Part shown: positions 35,445 through 46,481 of the stretch, in pieces
Numbering within the stretch: the stretch's first letter is position 1
How the letters are laid out: each line of letters opens with the position of its first letter
NCBI GenBank assembly: GCA_002842985.1
Contig: PHEQ01000005.1
Location: forward strand, 62,001-126,000
DNA: 64,000 nt
Origin: Alphaproteobacteria bacterium HGW-Alphaproteobacteria-1
GTDB lineage: Bacteria; Pseudomonadota; Alphaproteobacteria; Rhodobacterales; Rhodobacteraceae
Direction: 5' to 3'
Notes under the pieces: generated by a model
What the model was told of the DNA's origin: nothing
The model's database searches: none
Seen by the model: only the letters and a program-made list of their open reading frames with translations
Position numbers and translations under genes: made by a program

Positions 35445-36380
35445 ATGACATATCCCGCCGCCCCCGGCCCGACGCTGGACGACACGCCTGCGCTTGCCGC
35501 GCTCTACGCCGCGCTTGAGGCGCGGTTTGGCGCGGGGCTTCAGGCGGTGATCCTTTACGGGTCATGCCTGCGGGGGGGCGATCTGCTGGATGGGCTGGTG
35601 GATCTCTACGTGCTCGTCGATCCCACACCGCGCGCCGAGCCGCGCCTTGCGCTCCGCCTGGCGGGGCGGGCGCTGCCCCCCAATGTCTATTATCTCGAGG
35701 CCCCGCTTGGCCCGGACACCGTGCGCTGCAAATATGCCGTGCTCAGCCTGCGCCAATTCGAGCGCGGCACCGGACCAGGCCGGTTCGAATCCTACCTCTG
35801 GGGCCGCTTTGCGCAGCCGGTCAAGGTGATCTGGGCCGACAGTCCCGCAACCCAGGACCGTCTGCACGCGGCCTTTCTCACCGCGGGCGAGACGCTTTTG
35901 CGCCGCGCCCTGCCCGCGCTGCCGCCCGAGGGCGCGGTCGAGGCGCTCTGGCAGGGCGCGCTCGCGCTCAGCTACGGCACCGAGTTGCGCGCCGAACGCA
36001 AGACCCGCGCCGCCGAACTGGCGGGCCACGGGCGCGATTTCTACACGGCGATGACGCGCGCGCTGCTGCCGCGCCTTGGGGGCAGACTGACGCTACACGC
36101 CCATGACGGCACGCTTTGCTACAAGGCGCAAATCGCCCCGAGCGCGCGCCGGATTGCCCCACTGCTCTGGGGCCTGCGCCGTGTGCAGGGCAAGGTTCTC
36201 TCGGTGGCGCGGCTGATCAAGGGGCTCTTCACCTTCGAGGGCGGACTGGATTATCTCGCCTGGAAACTCTCGCGCCATTCCGGTCAGGAGGTCGTGATCC
36301 CCGACAAGGTCCGCCGCCGCCCGCTCATCCATATCTGGGGCCTTTTCTGGCAGCTTTACCGGCGCGGCGTGTTTCACTGA
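35445..36380 (+). CDS. Tam41/Mmp37-like nucleotidyltransferase (putative CDP-lipid synthase)
   Basis: A 311-residue protein. The segment VILYGSCLRGG (about 35-45), the Asp-rich LLDGLVDLYVLVD just after, CKYAVLSLRQFE near 97-108, FAQPVKVIWAD and a basic helical region RLIKGLFTFEGG resemble Tam41, the mitochondrial CDP-diacylglycerol synthase, as I recall it. The similarity is partial and I cannot align it here. It follows the lipid kinase by 7 bases, so a phospho-lipid to CDP-lipid step would be logical. No membrane segment is clear; Tam41 is peripheral. Alternative: another Pol-beta-fold nucleotidyltransferase. Confidence 0.6.
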   Translation: MTYPAAPGPTLDDTPALAALYAALEARFGAGLQAVILYGSCLRGGDLLDGLVDLYVLVDPTPRAEPRLALRLAGRALPPNVYYLEAPLGPDTVRCKYAVLSLRQFERGTGPGRFESYLWGRFAQPVKVIWADSPATQDRLHAAFLTAGETLLRRALPALPPEGAVEALWQGALALSYGTELRAERKTRAAELAGHGRDFYTAMTRALLPRLGGRLTLHAHDGTLCYKAQIAPSARRIAPLLWGLRRVQGKVLSVARLIKGLFTFEGGLDYLAWKLSRHSGQEVVIPDKVRRRPLIHIWGLFWQLYRRGVFH

Positions 36381-36466
36381 TCGTGAACGCGGCGGACATG
36401 GAACCCCGCGCCACTCTCATGTAAGATCGCGAAAGACAGAAAACAGACAAGGGACGGACCTCGCCC

Positions 36467-37417
36467 ATGAAATACGGTGTCTTCATCCAGACCAACCACA
36501 AGCAGATCGTCGGCGCAATCGTGGCCGAGCACGCGATCCGGCGCTATTCGACGCATAACGACAAGTTTGACATCCATATCGTCGACAGTCGCAACTATCC
36601 GTTCTTCGCCGAGCACGAGGGCCGCGAATACCTGCGCGACGGGGTCAAGCGCGTCTGGCTCAACGACGACCTGCAATCCTTTACCCCCACCCGGATGATG
36701 CCGCCCGAGTTGATGGGCTACGAGGGGCGCGCCGTGGTGATCGACCCCGATGTGTTCGCCTGCGTCGATATCTGGGATCTGCTCAGCCGCGAGATGCACG
36801 GCAAGGCGATCATGGCGCGGATGCGCTCGGGTCCCAAGGGGTTGATCGACGGCAACGTGGCCTCGAGCGTGATGCTGCTCGACTGCGCGAAGCTCACACA
36901 CTGGAAGGTCGAGGAGCAATTCCGCGCGATGTTCGCGGGCACGCTCGACTATCAGGACTGGATCGGCCTGCGCAAGGAACCGCGCGAGACGATCGAGTTC
37001 ATCGAGAAAGAGTGGAACGATTTCGACAAGTTCACAACCGAGACCAAGATGCTGCACACCACCCGCCGCAAGACCCAGCCGTGGAAGACCGGCCTCAAGG
37101 TCGATTGGCGCCCCGCCGAACGGTTCCGCGCCTTCCCGCCCGCCGGATGGGTGCTGCGCCTGCGCCGTCAGATTTTCGGCGAATACGGGCTGATGGGCAA
37201 TTACAAGGCGCATCCCGACAAGAATCAGGAACGGTTCTTCATGGGCCTGCTCAAGGAATGTGTGAACGAGGGCAAGATTTCCGAGGAGTTCCTGCGCAAT
37301 GAGATGGCGCAGAACCACGTCCGCCACGACGCCTTCGAAATCCTCCAGCGGACGCCGGACCTGCCCCCCGCCCCGGCACATCCGCTGAGCGCGGGCAATC
37401 TGGCCATGGCGGCCTGA
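36467..37417 (+). CDS. GT-A-like glycosyltransferase of unknown family (paralogue 2 of 2)
   Basis: A 316-residue paralogue of the product of 31029-32000. Both share the FIQ-NHKQ start, NDLQSFTPTR or NDDLQSFTPTR, the VIDPDVF DxD-like motif (D93/D95 here), the EWNDFD and RKTQPWKTGL blocks and an RQNHVRHDA-type end. No signal peptide. The two differ in orientation and linkers. It probably transfers a sugar in the same surface-modification pathway. The ATG follows GGGACGGACC. Confidence 0.72.
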   Translation: MKYGVFIQTNHKQIVGAIVAEHAIRRYSTHNDKFDIHIVDSRNYPFFAEHEGREYLRDGVKRVWLNDDLQSFTPTRMMPPELMGYEGRAVVIDPDVFACVDIWDLLSREMHGKAIMARMRSGPKGLIDGNVASSVMLLDCAKLTHWKVEEQFRAMFAGTLDYQDWIGLRKEPRETIEFIEKEWNDFDKFTTETKMLHTTRRKTQPWKTGLKVDWRPAERFRAFPPAGWVLRLRRQIFGEYGLMGNYKAHPDKNQERFFMGLLKECVNEGKISEEFLRNEMAQNHVRHDAFEILQRTPDLPPAPAHPLSAGNLAMAA

Positions 37418-37434
37418 GCGATCTGGCCCGGGTG

Positions 37435-38526
37435 TCAGCCCGGGCCACCTCCGAACAAGGTCCGCACCCTGTTCGCCGCGCGCCGCGCGCCTGCCAAGGG
37501 ATCTATATCGGCCGCCCCGAACCAGCCCTCGCCACCCGCGATCAACGCCGGGGCCTCTTCCAGCCACCGTGCCTGCCCCTGAGCGACGAGGGCCGCCTGA
37601 ATCCGCCCCACGTCACGCCGCATCCGCCGGGGCGCGAACCGCATGGCAAGGCGATGGCTGAGCGGCTTTAGCCCGTAATTATGCGCGCGCCGCCACCACG
37701 CCTCCGCCTCGGCGGGATCGAACACATAGAGCGGGCGGGCCATGGCGGCGGCTTCGGCCAGCATCGACATGCTCTCGCCGGTGACAACGAACCGGTCCGC
37801 CAGCCCCAGAAACCCCCGATAGGGGTTCTCGGGCCAGTCCCCTTTCGCGTCGAACCAATAGCAGGCCGCAGGCACGTCGAGCGCCGCGCGAAAGCCCGCG
37901 CGCGCGGGTGCGGGTGTGCGCGCGCTGTCGCTGACCAGAACGCTGCCCCCCGTCGCCGCCACCAGACGGTTCACGCCACGGGCCAGCCGCTGCCCCGTTT
38001 CAGGCGTGAACACGAACGCCCCGCTGTCGCCGCCGATCAGGACCGTGGTCCAGGGGCGCGGCAGATGCGCCAGACGCGGAGCGAGCCGGGCCGCATCCCC
38101 GGCCACGCTCTCGCGGCTCAGGTGATGCAGCGGCAGCGGATTGACCAGCACATTGCCCCCCTCGGGCAGGAAATATTGCGGCGTCGTGACGATGAGATCG
38201 TATGTATCAATCTGGGCCCAGGGCCGGCCCACATGCACCAGCTTCACCCGCCCCCCGGCCTGTGCTCGGATCCAGCGCGCGACCGGCTCGTTGCGGCGCC
38301 CCGCGCTGATCACCAGATCGGGCCAGGGCGGGACAAGCGGCGAAGAGGCCGCACGGTCGATCCCCAGAAGGGTTTCGCCCAACACCAGATGCGGCAGCAA
38401 TTCCCAGGCGCGCGCGTTGATGCGCCTCGCCTCGACCGGCCAACCCAGCATCGCCGCCAGCGTCTCCACCTGCGTGTTGTCGCCAGCCTTGCGGCCCAAA
38501 AGCGTCCAGACTTTCGCTTGCATCAT
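37435..38526 (-). CDS. ELM1 (DUF1022) family protein, copy 2 of 3
   Basis: A 363-residue ELM1-family protein. LLGRKAGDNTQVETLAAML at the N-terminus, PPWPDLVISAGRRNEPVARW and LADRFVVTGESMSMLAEAAAMA are the shared segments. It is more like the copy at 57637-58752 (both have NEPVARWIR and TTPQY) than like the one at 33321. The start has two ATG codons in tandem (38526, 38523). It is convergent with the GT-A-like gene and divergent from sulfotransferase paralogue 3. Catalytic role unproven. Confidence 0.85.
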   Translation of the reverse strand: MMQAKVWTLLGRKAGDNTQVETLAAMLGWPVEARRINARAWELLPHLVLGETLLGIDRAASSPLVPPWPDLVISAGRRNEPVARWIRAQAGGRVKLVHVGRPWAQIDTYDLIVTTPQYFLPEGGNVLVNPLPLHHLSRESVAGDAARLAPRLAHLPRPWTTVLIGGDSGAFVFTPETGQRLARGVNRLVAATGGSVLVSDSARTPAPARAGFRAALDVPAACYWFDAKGDWPENPYRGFLGLADRFVVTGESMSMLAEAAAMARPLYVFDPAEAEAWWRRAHNYGLKPLSHRLAMRFAPRRMRRDVGRIQAALVAQGQARWLEEAPALIAGGEGWFGAADIDPLAGARRAANRVRTLFGGGPG

Positions 38527-38626
38527 CCCGCCGCTTGCGTTCAAAGGGGCGCGGTCCGGCCCTATCCCCCTATGCACCGGATCGAACCCGGACTTAAAGC
38601 CCCGACCGCCCGAAAGACGCGCCACC

Positions 38627-39562
38627 ATGTTCAACACCACGCCCCGGGAAATCCGCGCCCTTGCCAGCCGCCACCTGATCCTCGGCGCGCTCTTCTTCCT
38701 GCCCAAAGCCCGCAAGCTCGGGCTGGAGCGGCGCCTGCGCGGACGCGAGGAATACCGGAAATTGCAGGAAACCGACTGGGTGCTGATGTCTTGGGGCAAA
38801 AGCGGGCGGACATGGTTCCGCGTCATGCTCTCGCGCTTCTACCAGCTTCATTTCGCCCTGCCGACCGAGAACATGATCGAGTTCGACAATTTCCACCGCC
38901 TGAACCCGGCAGCGCCCAAGGTGCTGTTCAGCCACAACAACTACATGCGCGACTATCTGCGCGAATGGGACAGCCTTGCGCATTTCAAGGGCAAGAAGGT
39001 GGTGCTTCTGGTGCGTGATCCGCGCGACGTGGCGGTGTCGCAGTATTTCCAGTGGAAATACCGGATGCTGCCCGGCAAGAAAGAGCTGAATTTCTATCCG
39101 CCCCACGGGGCGGAGGTGGAGATTTTCGATTTCGTGTCGAACCCCGACTGCGGCATTCCGCGCATCGTGGATTATTTCAACGGCTGGGCGCGGGCCATGC
39201 CGATGATGGGCGATGACCTTCTGATGATCCGCTACGAGGACATGCGCGCCGATCCTGGCGCCGCGCTGCAAAAGGCCGTGACCCATACCGGCACGCCGGG
39301 CGATCCTGCGCATATCGAGGCCGCGCGCGACTATGCCGCCTATGAGAACATGAAAAAGCGCGAGGCAAAAAACGAGGGGATGCGCGCCAGCGGCCAGCGC
39401 GTCAAGCCCGGGGACGAGAACAACCCAGACAGTTTCAAGGTGCGGCGCGGCAAGGTCGGCGGCTATCGCGACTATTTCACGCCCGAGCAATTGGCGGCGG
39501 TGGATGCGATGGTCAAAGGGCGGCTCGACCCGGTGTTCGGCTTCGACGGCGCAGGCGGCTAG
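38627..39562 (+). CDS. P-loop sulfotransferase (paralogue 3 of 3)
   Basis: A 311-residue PAPS-dependent sulfotransferase. PAPS loop WGKSGRTW (56-63), then [15 protein letters not shown] and [18 protein letters not shown] from about 131. It is most like paralogue 1 ([21 protein letters not shown] and the KVGGYRDYF tail are shared). The ATG at 38627 was chosen over the long upstream frame, which crosses the ELM1 gene. Its stop overlaps the convergent methyltransferase end by 4 bases. Confidence 0.88.
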   Translation: MFNTTPREIRALASRHLILGALFFLPKARKLGLERRLRGREEYRKLQETDWVLMSWGKSGRTWFRVMLSRFYQLHFALPTENMIEFDNFHRLNPAAPKVLFSHNNYMRDYLREWDSLAHFKGKKVVLLVRDPRDVAVSQYFQWKYRMLPGKKELNFYPPHGAEVEIFDFVSNPDCGIPRIVDYFNGWARAMPMMGDDLLMIRYEDMRADPGAALQKAVTHTGTPGDPAHIEAARDYAAYENMKKREAKNEGMRASGQRVKPGDENNPDSFKVRRGKVGGYRDYFTPEQLAAVDAMVKGRLDPVFGFDGAGG

Positions 39563-40299
39563 ACCGGCTTGGCCTCGGGCTGCGGGACCAGCACGCCAAG
39601 GGGCCGCTTGACCTTTTCGCGCAGGCCCGGCCCACTCGGGGCCTGAACGCGCTTGGTCGCCTCCACCATGAGCACACCACCCGCAGCCACCATGGAAAAC
39701 CGCATTCCAATCCGCTCCCACATGCCGGCCGTGCGCCGCCAGAACGGGCGGTCCGAGGGCGGTTGATAGAGCGCGGTGGCGTGTCGCTCAGGCAGGAAAT
39801 TATGCGATTTCAACTGGTTTTCCAGTTGCGTCTGGGTGTAGGGGCGCCCGAATCCGAACGGCGTGCGGTCCGTGCGCGACCAGATCCCCGCCCGGTTTGG
39901 CACCATGAAGAGCGCCGATCCGCCGGGGCCGAGCACACGCCAGCATTCCTCCAGCAGATCGCCGGGCCGGTCAGACGTCTCCAGCCCGTGCACCACCAGA
40001 AGCTTGTCCACATGGCCGGTTTCCAGCGGCCAGAGCGTCTCTTCGCAGAGCACCGAGACATTGGGCATCCCCTGCGGCCAGCCGATCACGCCTTGCGGCG
40101 CGGGCATGAGCCCCACCACGCGGCGCGCATCCGCCAGATAAGGCCGCAGGAACGGCACGGCAAAGCCGAACCCCGCCACCGTCTGTCCCTGCGCCTCGGG
40201 CCAGAAGGTCGCAAGCTGCGCGCGCAACGTCTTCTGCACCGCACGCCCCAGAGGGTTGCGGTAATAGAAGTTTCGCAAATCCTGCACGTCGAGATGCAT
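39559..40299 (-). CDS. SAM-dependent methyltransferase
   Basis: A 246-residue methyltransferase of the class I fold. The glycine motif is weak ([11 protein letters not shown] near 42-52), but the later [20 protein letters not shown] (about 116-135) is the characteristic motif after the acidic strand, as in ubiquinone-type methyltransferases. It diverges from gloB by 64 bases, an arrangement that I recall as common in Rhodobacteraceae. Substrate unknown. Confidence 0.83.
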   Translation of the reverse strand: MHLDVQDLRNFYYRNPLGRAVQKTLRAQLATFWPEAQGQTVAGFGFAVPFLRPYLADARRVVGLMPAPQGVIGWPQGMPNVSVLCEETLWPLETGHVDKLLVVHGLETSDRPGDLLEECWRVLGPGGSALFMVPNRAGIWSRTDRTPFGFGRPYTQTQLENQLKSHNFLPERHATALYQPPSDRPFWRRTAGMWERIGMRFSMVAAGGVLMVEATKRVQAPSGPGLREKVKRPLGVLVPQPEAKPV

Positions 40300-40363
40300 T
40301 GAAGTGCCGCCCCTGATACGTCACTCTGAGCCTAACAGCAGAAACGACGCGGGGGAACAGAGC

Positions 40364-41131
40364 ATGGTCTTGCAGATTGTCACCATTCCCTGCCTTTCGG
40401 ACAATTACGCCTATCTCGCCCATGATCCGGCAACCGGGGCGACGGCGGCGGTGGACGTTCCCGAGGCAGCACCCATCCTTGCCGCACTGCGCGCGCAGGG
40501 CTGGACGCTCTCGGATGTGCTGCTGACCCACCACCATGCCGATCACGTGCAGGGGCTCTCGGCGCTTTTGTCAGAGGCCCCGGCGCGCGTCATCGGGGCG
40601 GCGGCCGATGCGCACCGCCTGCCGCCGCTCGACCGGGCCGTGATCGAGGGCGACCGGGTGCAGATCGGCTCCGAGACCGGCCGTGTCATCGACGTCTCCG
40701 GCCACACGGTCGGTCACATCGCATTTCATTTCCCCGAAAGCGGCGCGGTCTTTACCGCCGACAGCCTGATGACAATGGGCTGCGGGCGGGTGTTCGAGGG
40801 CAGCATGGCACAAATGCACGCAAGCCTTGCCAAGCTCGCCGCCCTGCCGCCCGACACGCTGGTTTGCTCGGGCCATGAATACACCGCCGCCAATGCCCGC
40901 TTTGCCGTCACCATCGACCCGGACAACGCGCGCCTTGCCGCGCGGGTGCGCGAGATCGAGGTGGCGCGCGCCGCAAATCGCCCTACCGTCCCCTCACGGC
41001 TGGACGAGGAACTGGCCACCAACCCGTTTTTGCGCAGCCATGATCCGGAGATCCGCGCGCGGCTTGGGATGCAAGGGGCGAGCGACGCCGAGGTTTTCGC
41101 CGAAATCCGCAGCAGAAAGGACCGGTTCTGA
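40364..41131 (+). CDS. gloB: Hydroxyacylglutathione hydrolase (glyoxalase II)
   Basis: Hydrolyses S-lactoylglutathione to lactate and glutathione in methylglyoxal detoxification. The 255-residue metallo-beta-lactamase-fold protein has THHHADH at residues 55-61 and the later HTVGHI and SGHEYT segments, all metal ligands of GloB, plus a C-terminal HAGH domain ending RKDRF. The ATG at 40364 follows GGGGGAACAGAGC. Confidence 0.95.
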   Translation: MVLQIVTIPCLSDNYAYLAHDPATGATAAVDVPEAAPILAALRAQGWTLSDVLLTHHHADHVQGLSALLSEAPARVIGAAADAHRLPPLDRAVIEGDRVQIGSETGRVIDVSGHTVGHIAFHFPESGAVFTADSLMTMGCGRVFEGSMAQMHASLAKLAALPPDTLVCSGHEYTAANARFAVTIDPDNARLAARVREIEVARAANRPTVPSRLDEELATNPFLRSHDPEIRARLGMQGASDAEVFAEIRSRKDRF

Positions 41132-41288
41132 TGCAATGTTACGACACACGCCGGAAAGGCTGATGAAATGTGAGGCGGATTTGCAAAATAAACCTTGAAG
41201 CCGAGCCGTCATCGACCAAACTTTAACACTATGAGGCCATGGTTGTTCGGCACACTGCCTGACGGCCAAGATCAGAAGGAGCACGACC

Positions 41289-43621
<2,333 letters not shown>

Positions 43622-43625
<4 letters not shown>

Positions 43626-44581
43626 GGGCGGCGGCGCTCGCGCTTCTGCTGGCGGCGGCCCCGGCCGCCGCCGAACCACCACGCCTGTCGCTGCCGCTTG
43701 ACTGCGATTACGGGCGAAGCTGCGTGATCGAGGATTACGTCGACGCCGATCCCGGCCCCGGCCAGCGCGATTACACCTGCGGACTAAAGAGCCGCGACGA
43801 TCATCGCGGCGTTGATTTCATGTTGCCCGCATTCGCGGCCATGGAGGCCGGCGTGGCTGTGCTTGCCGCCGCTCCCGGCGTGGTGGCCGCCACCCGCGAC
43901 GGGGTGGAGGACACGCCCGTCACCCCCGAGAACCGCGCGCAGATCGCGGGGCGCGAATGCGGCAACGCGGTGCGCGTGGACCACGGGCACGGCTGGCAGA
44001 CGCTTTATTGCCATATGAAGCGCGGCTCGGTCACCGTGCGGCAGGGCGACCGGGTGGCGACAGGCGACGTGCTGGGCGAGGTCGGCCTCAGCGGCCTCAC
44101 CAACGCGCCGCATCTGCATCTGGGCGTTCTGCACGAGGGCCGGATCGTCGATCCCTTCAACCCAGAAAACCGTGAAAGCTGCGGCTTGGGCGGCGCGACG
44201 CTCTGGGAGATCGATCTGCCCTATCACAAGACAGGGCTTTTCACCGCCGGATTCTCCGATGGCGTGCCTGAGTTCACCGATGTGCAATCCGGCGCCGCGC
44301 GGCGCGATCGTGCCACACCCGAAGCGGCGCTGGTGCTCTATGGGCATGTCTTCCACGCCGAAGCGGGCGACCGGCTCAGCTTTGAGGCCAAGGGGCCCGA
44401 GGACGAGATCTTTATCCACGCCGTCACGCTCGACCACCCCAAAGCGCAGCTTTTCCGCGCCTTCGGGCGCAAGGCCCCGCCGGGCGGCTGGCCCGAGGGG
44501 GCCTATCGCGGCTATGTCCGGCTCTGGCGCGGCGAGACGCTGATCGCCACGCGCCATGCGGATATCGAGGTGAGGCGCTGA
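43622..44581 (+). CDS. Exported M23-family peptidase
   Basis: A 319-residue LytM-fold metallopeptidase with a short signal peptide (residues 1-17, ending AAA). The zinc site is complete: H61 and D65 in HRGVDF, and HLHLG near 163-167. A C-terminal beta-rich domain (about 205-319) is unassigned. It probably cleaves peptidoglycan cross-bridges or activates amidases in the periplasm. Its ATG overlaps the clpA stop, so expression is coupled to a cytosolic protease. It converges with the MotB-like gene by 3 bases. Confidence 0.9.
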
Positions 44582-44584
44582 GCC

Positions 44585-46480
44585 TCAGCGCGTCGTCAGC
44601 TTCAACTCGATCCGGCGGTTCTGCGCGCGCGCCTCGGGCGTGTCGGCGGGATTGACGGGCTGGAACTCGCCATAACCGTTGGCCGAAAGGCGGTCCGGCG
44701 GAAACCCGAGGAAATCCACCAGATACCGCACGACAGAGAGCGCCCGCGCCTGGCTCAGCGCCCAGTTGTCGGCAAAGCGCGCACCGGGCATCAGCGGCAC
44801 GTCATCGGTATGGCCATCGACCTGCAACACCCAGTCAATGCCATCGGGGATTTCGCCGATGACACCAAGAAGGATGTCCGCCACGCCTGCGATCTCGCGC
44901 GCGCCCGCTTCCGACAGGTCCGCCGAACCCGGAGAAAACAGCACCTCGGACGAGAAAACGAACCGGTCGCCGACAATGCGCACGCCCTGTTTCTGCCCGA
45001 GAATGTCCCGCATCCGCCCGAAGAAATCCGAGCGATATTTCTCCAGATCCTCCTTTTCGGCGGCCAGCCGCTCGGCCTCGGCCTGCAACAGCGCGGCGCG
45101 CTCCTCCTCGGCCTGACGGCGGCGGCGTTCCTCGGCGGCAACGCGGGCAAGCGCGGTGTTGAGTTCGTTGCCAAGCGATTGCAACTGCACCTCCGCATCG
45201 GATTCGCGCGCGCGCGCATCATCGAGCAGGGCCTGCAATTCCGAAAGCTGCGTGCGAAGCGCCGCGACCTGGCTGTTGAGCAATGCCTGTTCGCGCTGCG
45301 CGGCCTCGGTCGCGGCCTGCTGCGTGGAAAGCTGCGCGCGCGCCTGCGCGAGCAGCGCCGCACGCTCCTCTGCGGCGCTCAGCCGGGTCGCGGCGTCGGC
45401 CTCTGCCGCGCGCCGCGCGGCCAATGCGGCCACGAGCCGGTCGCGCACCTCTGCTGCATCGAGCGCCTCGGCCTCGCTTGCGGCCACCGCCTCGGCCAGT
45501 TGCGCCTCCAGCCGCGCGATGTGTGCCTCGGCTCCGGCCAGCGCGGCGCGGGTCTCCTCAAGGCTGCCACTTGTGGATTCGAGCGCCGCCGCCCGCTCTT
45601 CGGCGCGCAACAGCGCCTGCGCCAACTGGCTGTTCAGATCCTCCTGCGCGGTCTCGGCGGCCGCCAGAAGCGTCAGCGTCTCCTCGGCACGGCGGCGTTC
45701 CTCTTCCAGTGCCAGTGTCATCGCGGTCAACTCCGCCTGTGCGCCTTCCAGCCGGTCGCGAAGCGCCTCGACCGCCGCAGCCTCGGTCAGCCGCGCGGCC
45801 TCTTCCTCGCTGAGCCGTTCCTCGAGCGCCGTCACATCCGCCTCGAGCGCCGCCTGTGCCGCGCTCGCCTCGGTCTCGCGGGCGCGCAGATCGGCCACTA
45901 GCGCCTCGAGCGCCTCGCGGCGGGCGGCGGCAAGGCGGGCGGCCTCGGTCTGCGCGTCGATCTCGTCGCGCAGCCCGGCCAGGGCGAGGTCGAGCGCGGC
46001 ACGCTCATCCATCAGCTCGGCGCGCGCGCCCTCCAGATCGGCCACCTGCCCAAGGGCGCGGTCGCGCTCGGCCAGAAGGCTGGCGACCTGTTCCTCGAAA
46101 GAGGCGATGCGCCCCTGCGCCGCGTCGAGTGCTGCGTCCTGTTCGCTGCCTCTGGTGCGCAATTGCGCAATGAGAGCCGCCTGTTCCTCGGCGCGTGCGC
46201 GGGCATCGCCCAAAGTGGCGGTCAGCGTGCCGACCCGCGCCGACAGGTCGGCGTTGCGATCCTCGGCAAGGCCCAGTGCGCGCGACAGCGCCGCCACCTC
46301 CGCCGAGAGCGTATCGAGGCGCGAGGCCTGACCGGTGATCTCTTCGCGCAGCACGAATTGCACCACCATGAAAATGGTGAGCACGAACATCAGCACCAGC
46401 AAAAGCCCGGTCATCGCATCGACGAAACCCGGCCAGATCGCGCTCTGAAACCGTGCCCCCGTGCGCCGCGAGAGCGCCAT
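44585..46480 (-). CDS. OmpA/MotB-type protein with long coiled coil
   Basis: A 631-residue protein with one N-terminal membrane segment (about 21-43) carrying an Asp (D22 in WPGFVDAMTGLLLVLMFV), as in the proton-binding Asp of MotB. A very long Ala/Glu/Arg-rich coiled coil follows (about 50-470), then an OmpA-like peptidoglycan-binding domain ending NRRIELKL. With the upstream ExbB/MotA-like protein it should form an ion-driven inner-membrane complex reaching the cell wall. It starts 1 base after the upstream stop codon. The driven process is unknown. Confidence 0.88.
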   Translation of the reverse strand: MALSRRTGARFQSAIWPGFVDAMTGLLLVLMFVLTIFMVVQFVLREEITGQASRLDTLSAEVAALSRALGLAEDRNADLSARVGTLTATLGDARARAEEQAALIAQLRTRGSEQDAALDAAQGRIASFEEQVASLLAERDRALGQVADLEGARAELMDERAALDLALAGLRDEIDAQTEAARLAAARREALEALVADLRARETEASAAQAALEADVTALEERLSEEEAARLTEAAAVEALRDRLEGAQAELTAMTLALEEERRRAEETLTLLAAAETAQEDLNSQLAQALLRAEERAAALESTSGSLEETRAALAGAEAHIARLEAQLAEAVAASEAEALDAAEVRDRLVAALAARRAAEADAATRLSAAEERAALLAQARAQLSTQQAATEAAQREQALLNSQVAALRTQLSELQALLDDARARESDAEVQLQSLGNELNTALARVAAEERRRRQAEEERAALLQAEAERLAAEKEDLEKYRSDFFGRMRDILGQKQGVRIVGDRFVFSSEVLFSPGSADLSEAGAREIAGVADILLGVIGEIPDGIDWVLQVDGHTDDVPLMPGARFADNWALSQARALSVVRYLVDFLGFPPDRLSANGYGEFQPVNPADTPEARAQNRRIELKLTTR

Positions 46481-46481
46481 C

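Noticed and set aside
41132-41288. Heat-shock promoter upstream of clpA
   Set aside because: CTTGAAG is present, but no matching -10 element is found at proper spacing.
45156-46331. Long plus-strand Ser/Ala-rich frame opposite the coiled-coil gene
   Set aside because: It is the mirror of the Ala/Glu/Arg-rich coiled-coil codons and has no start signal.
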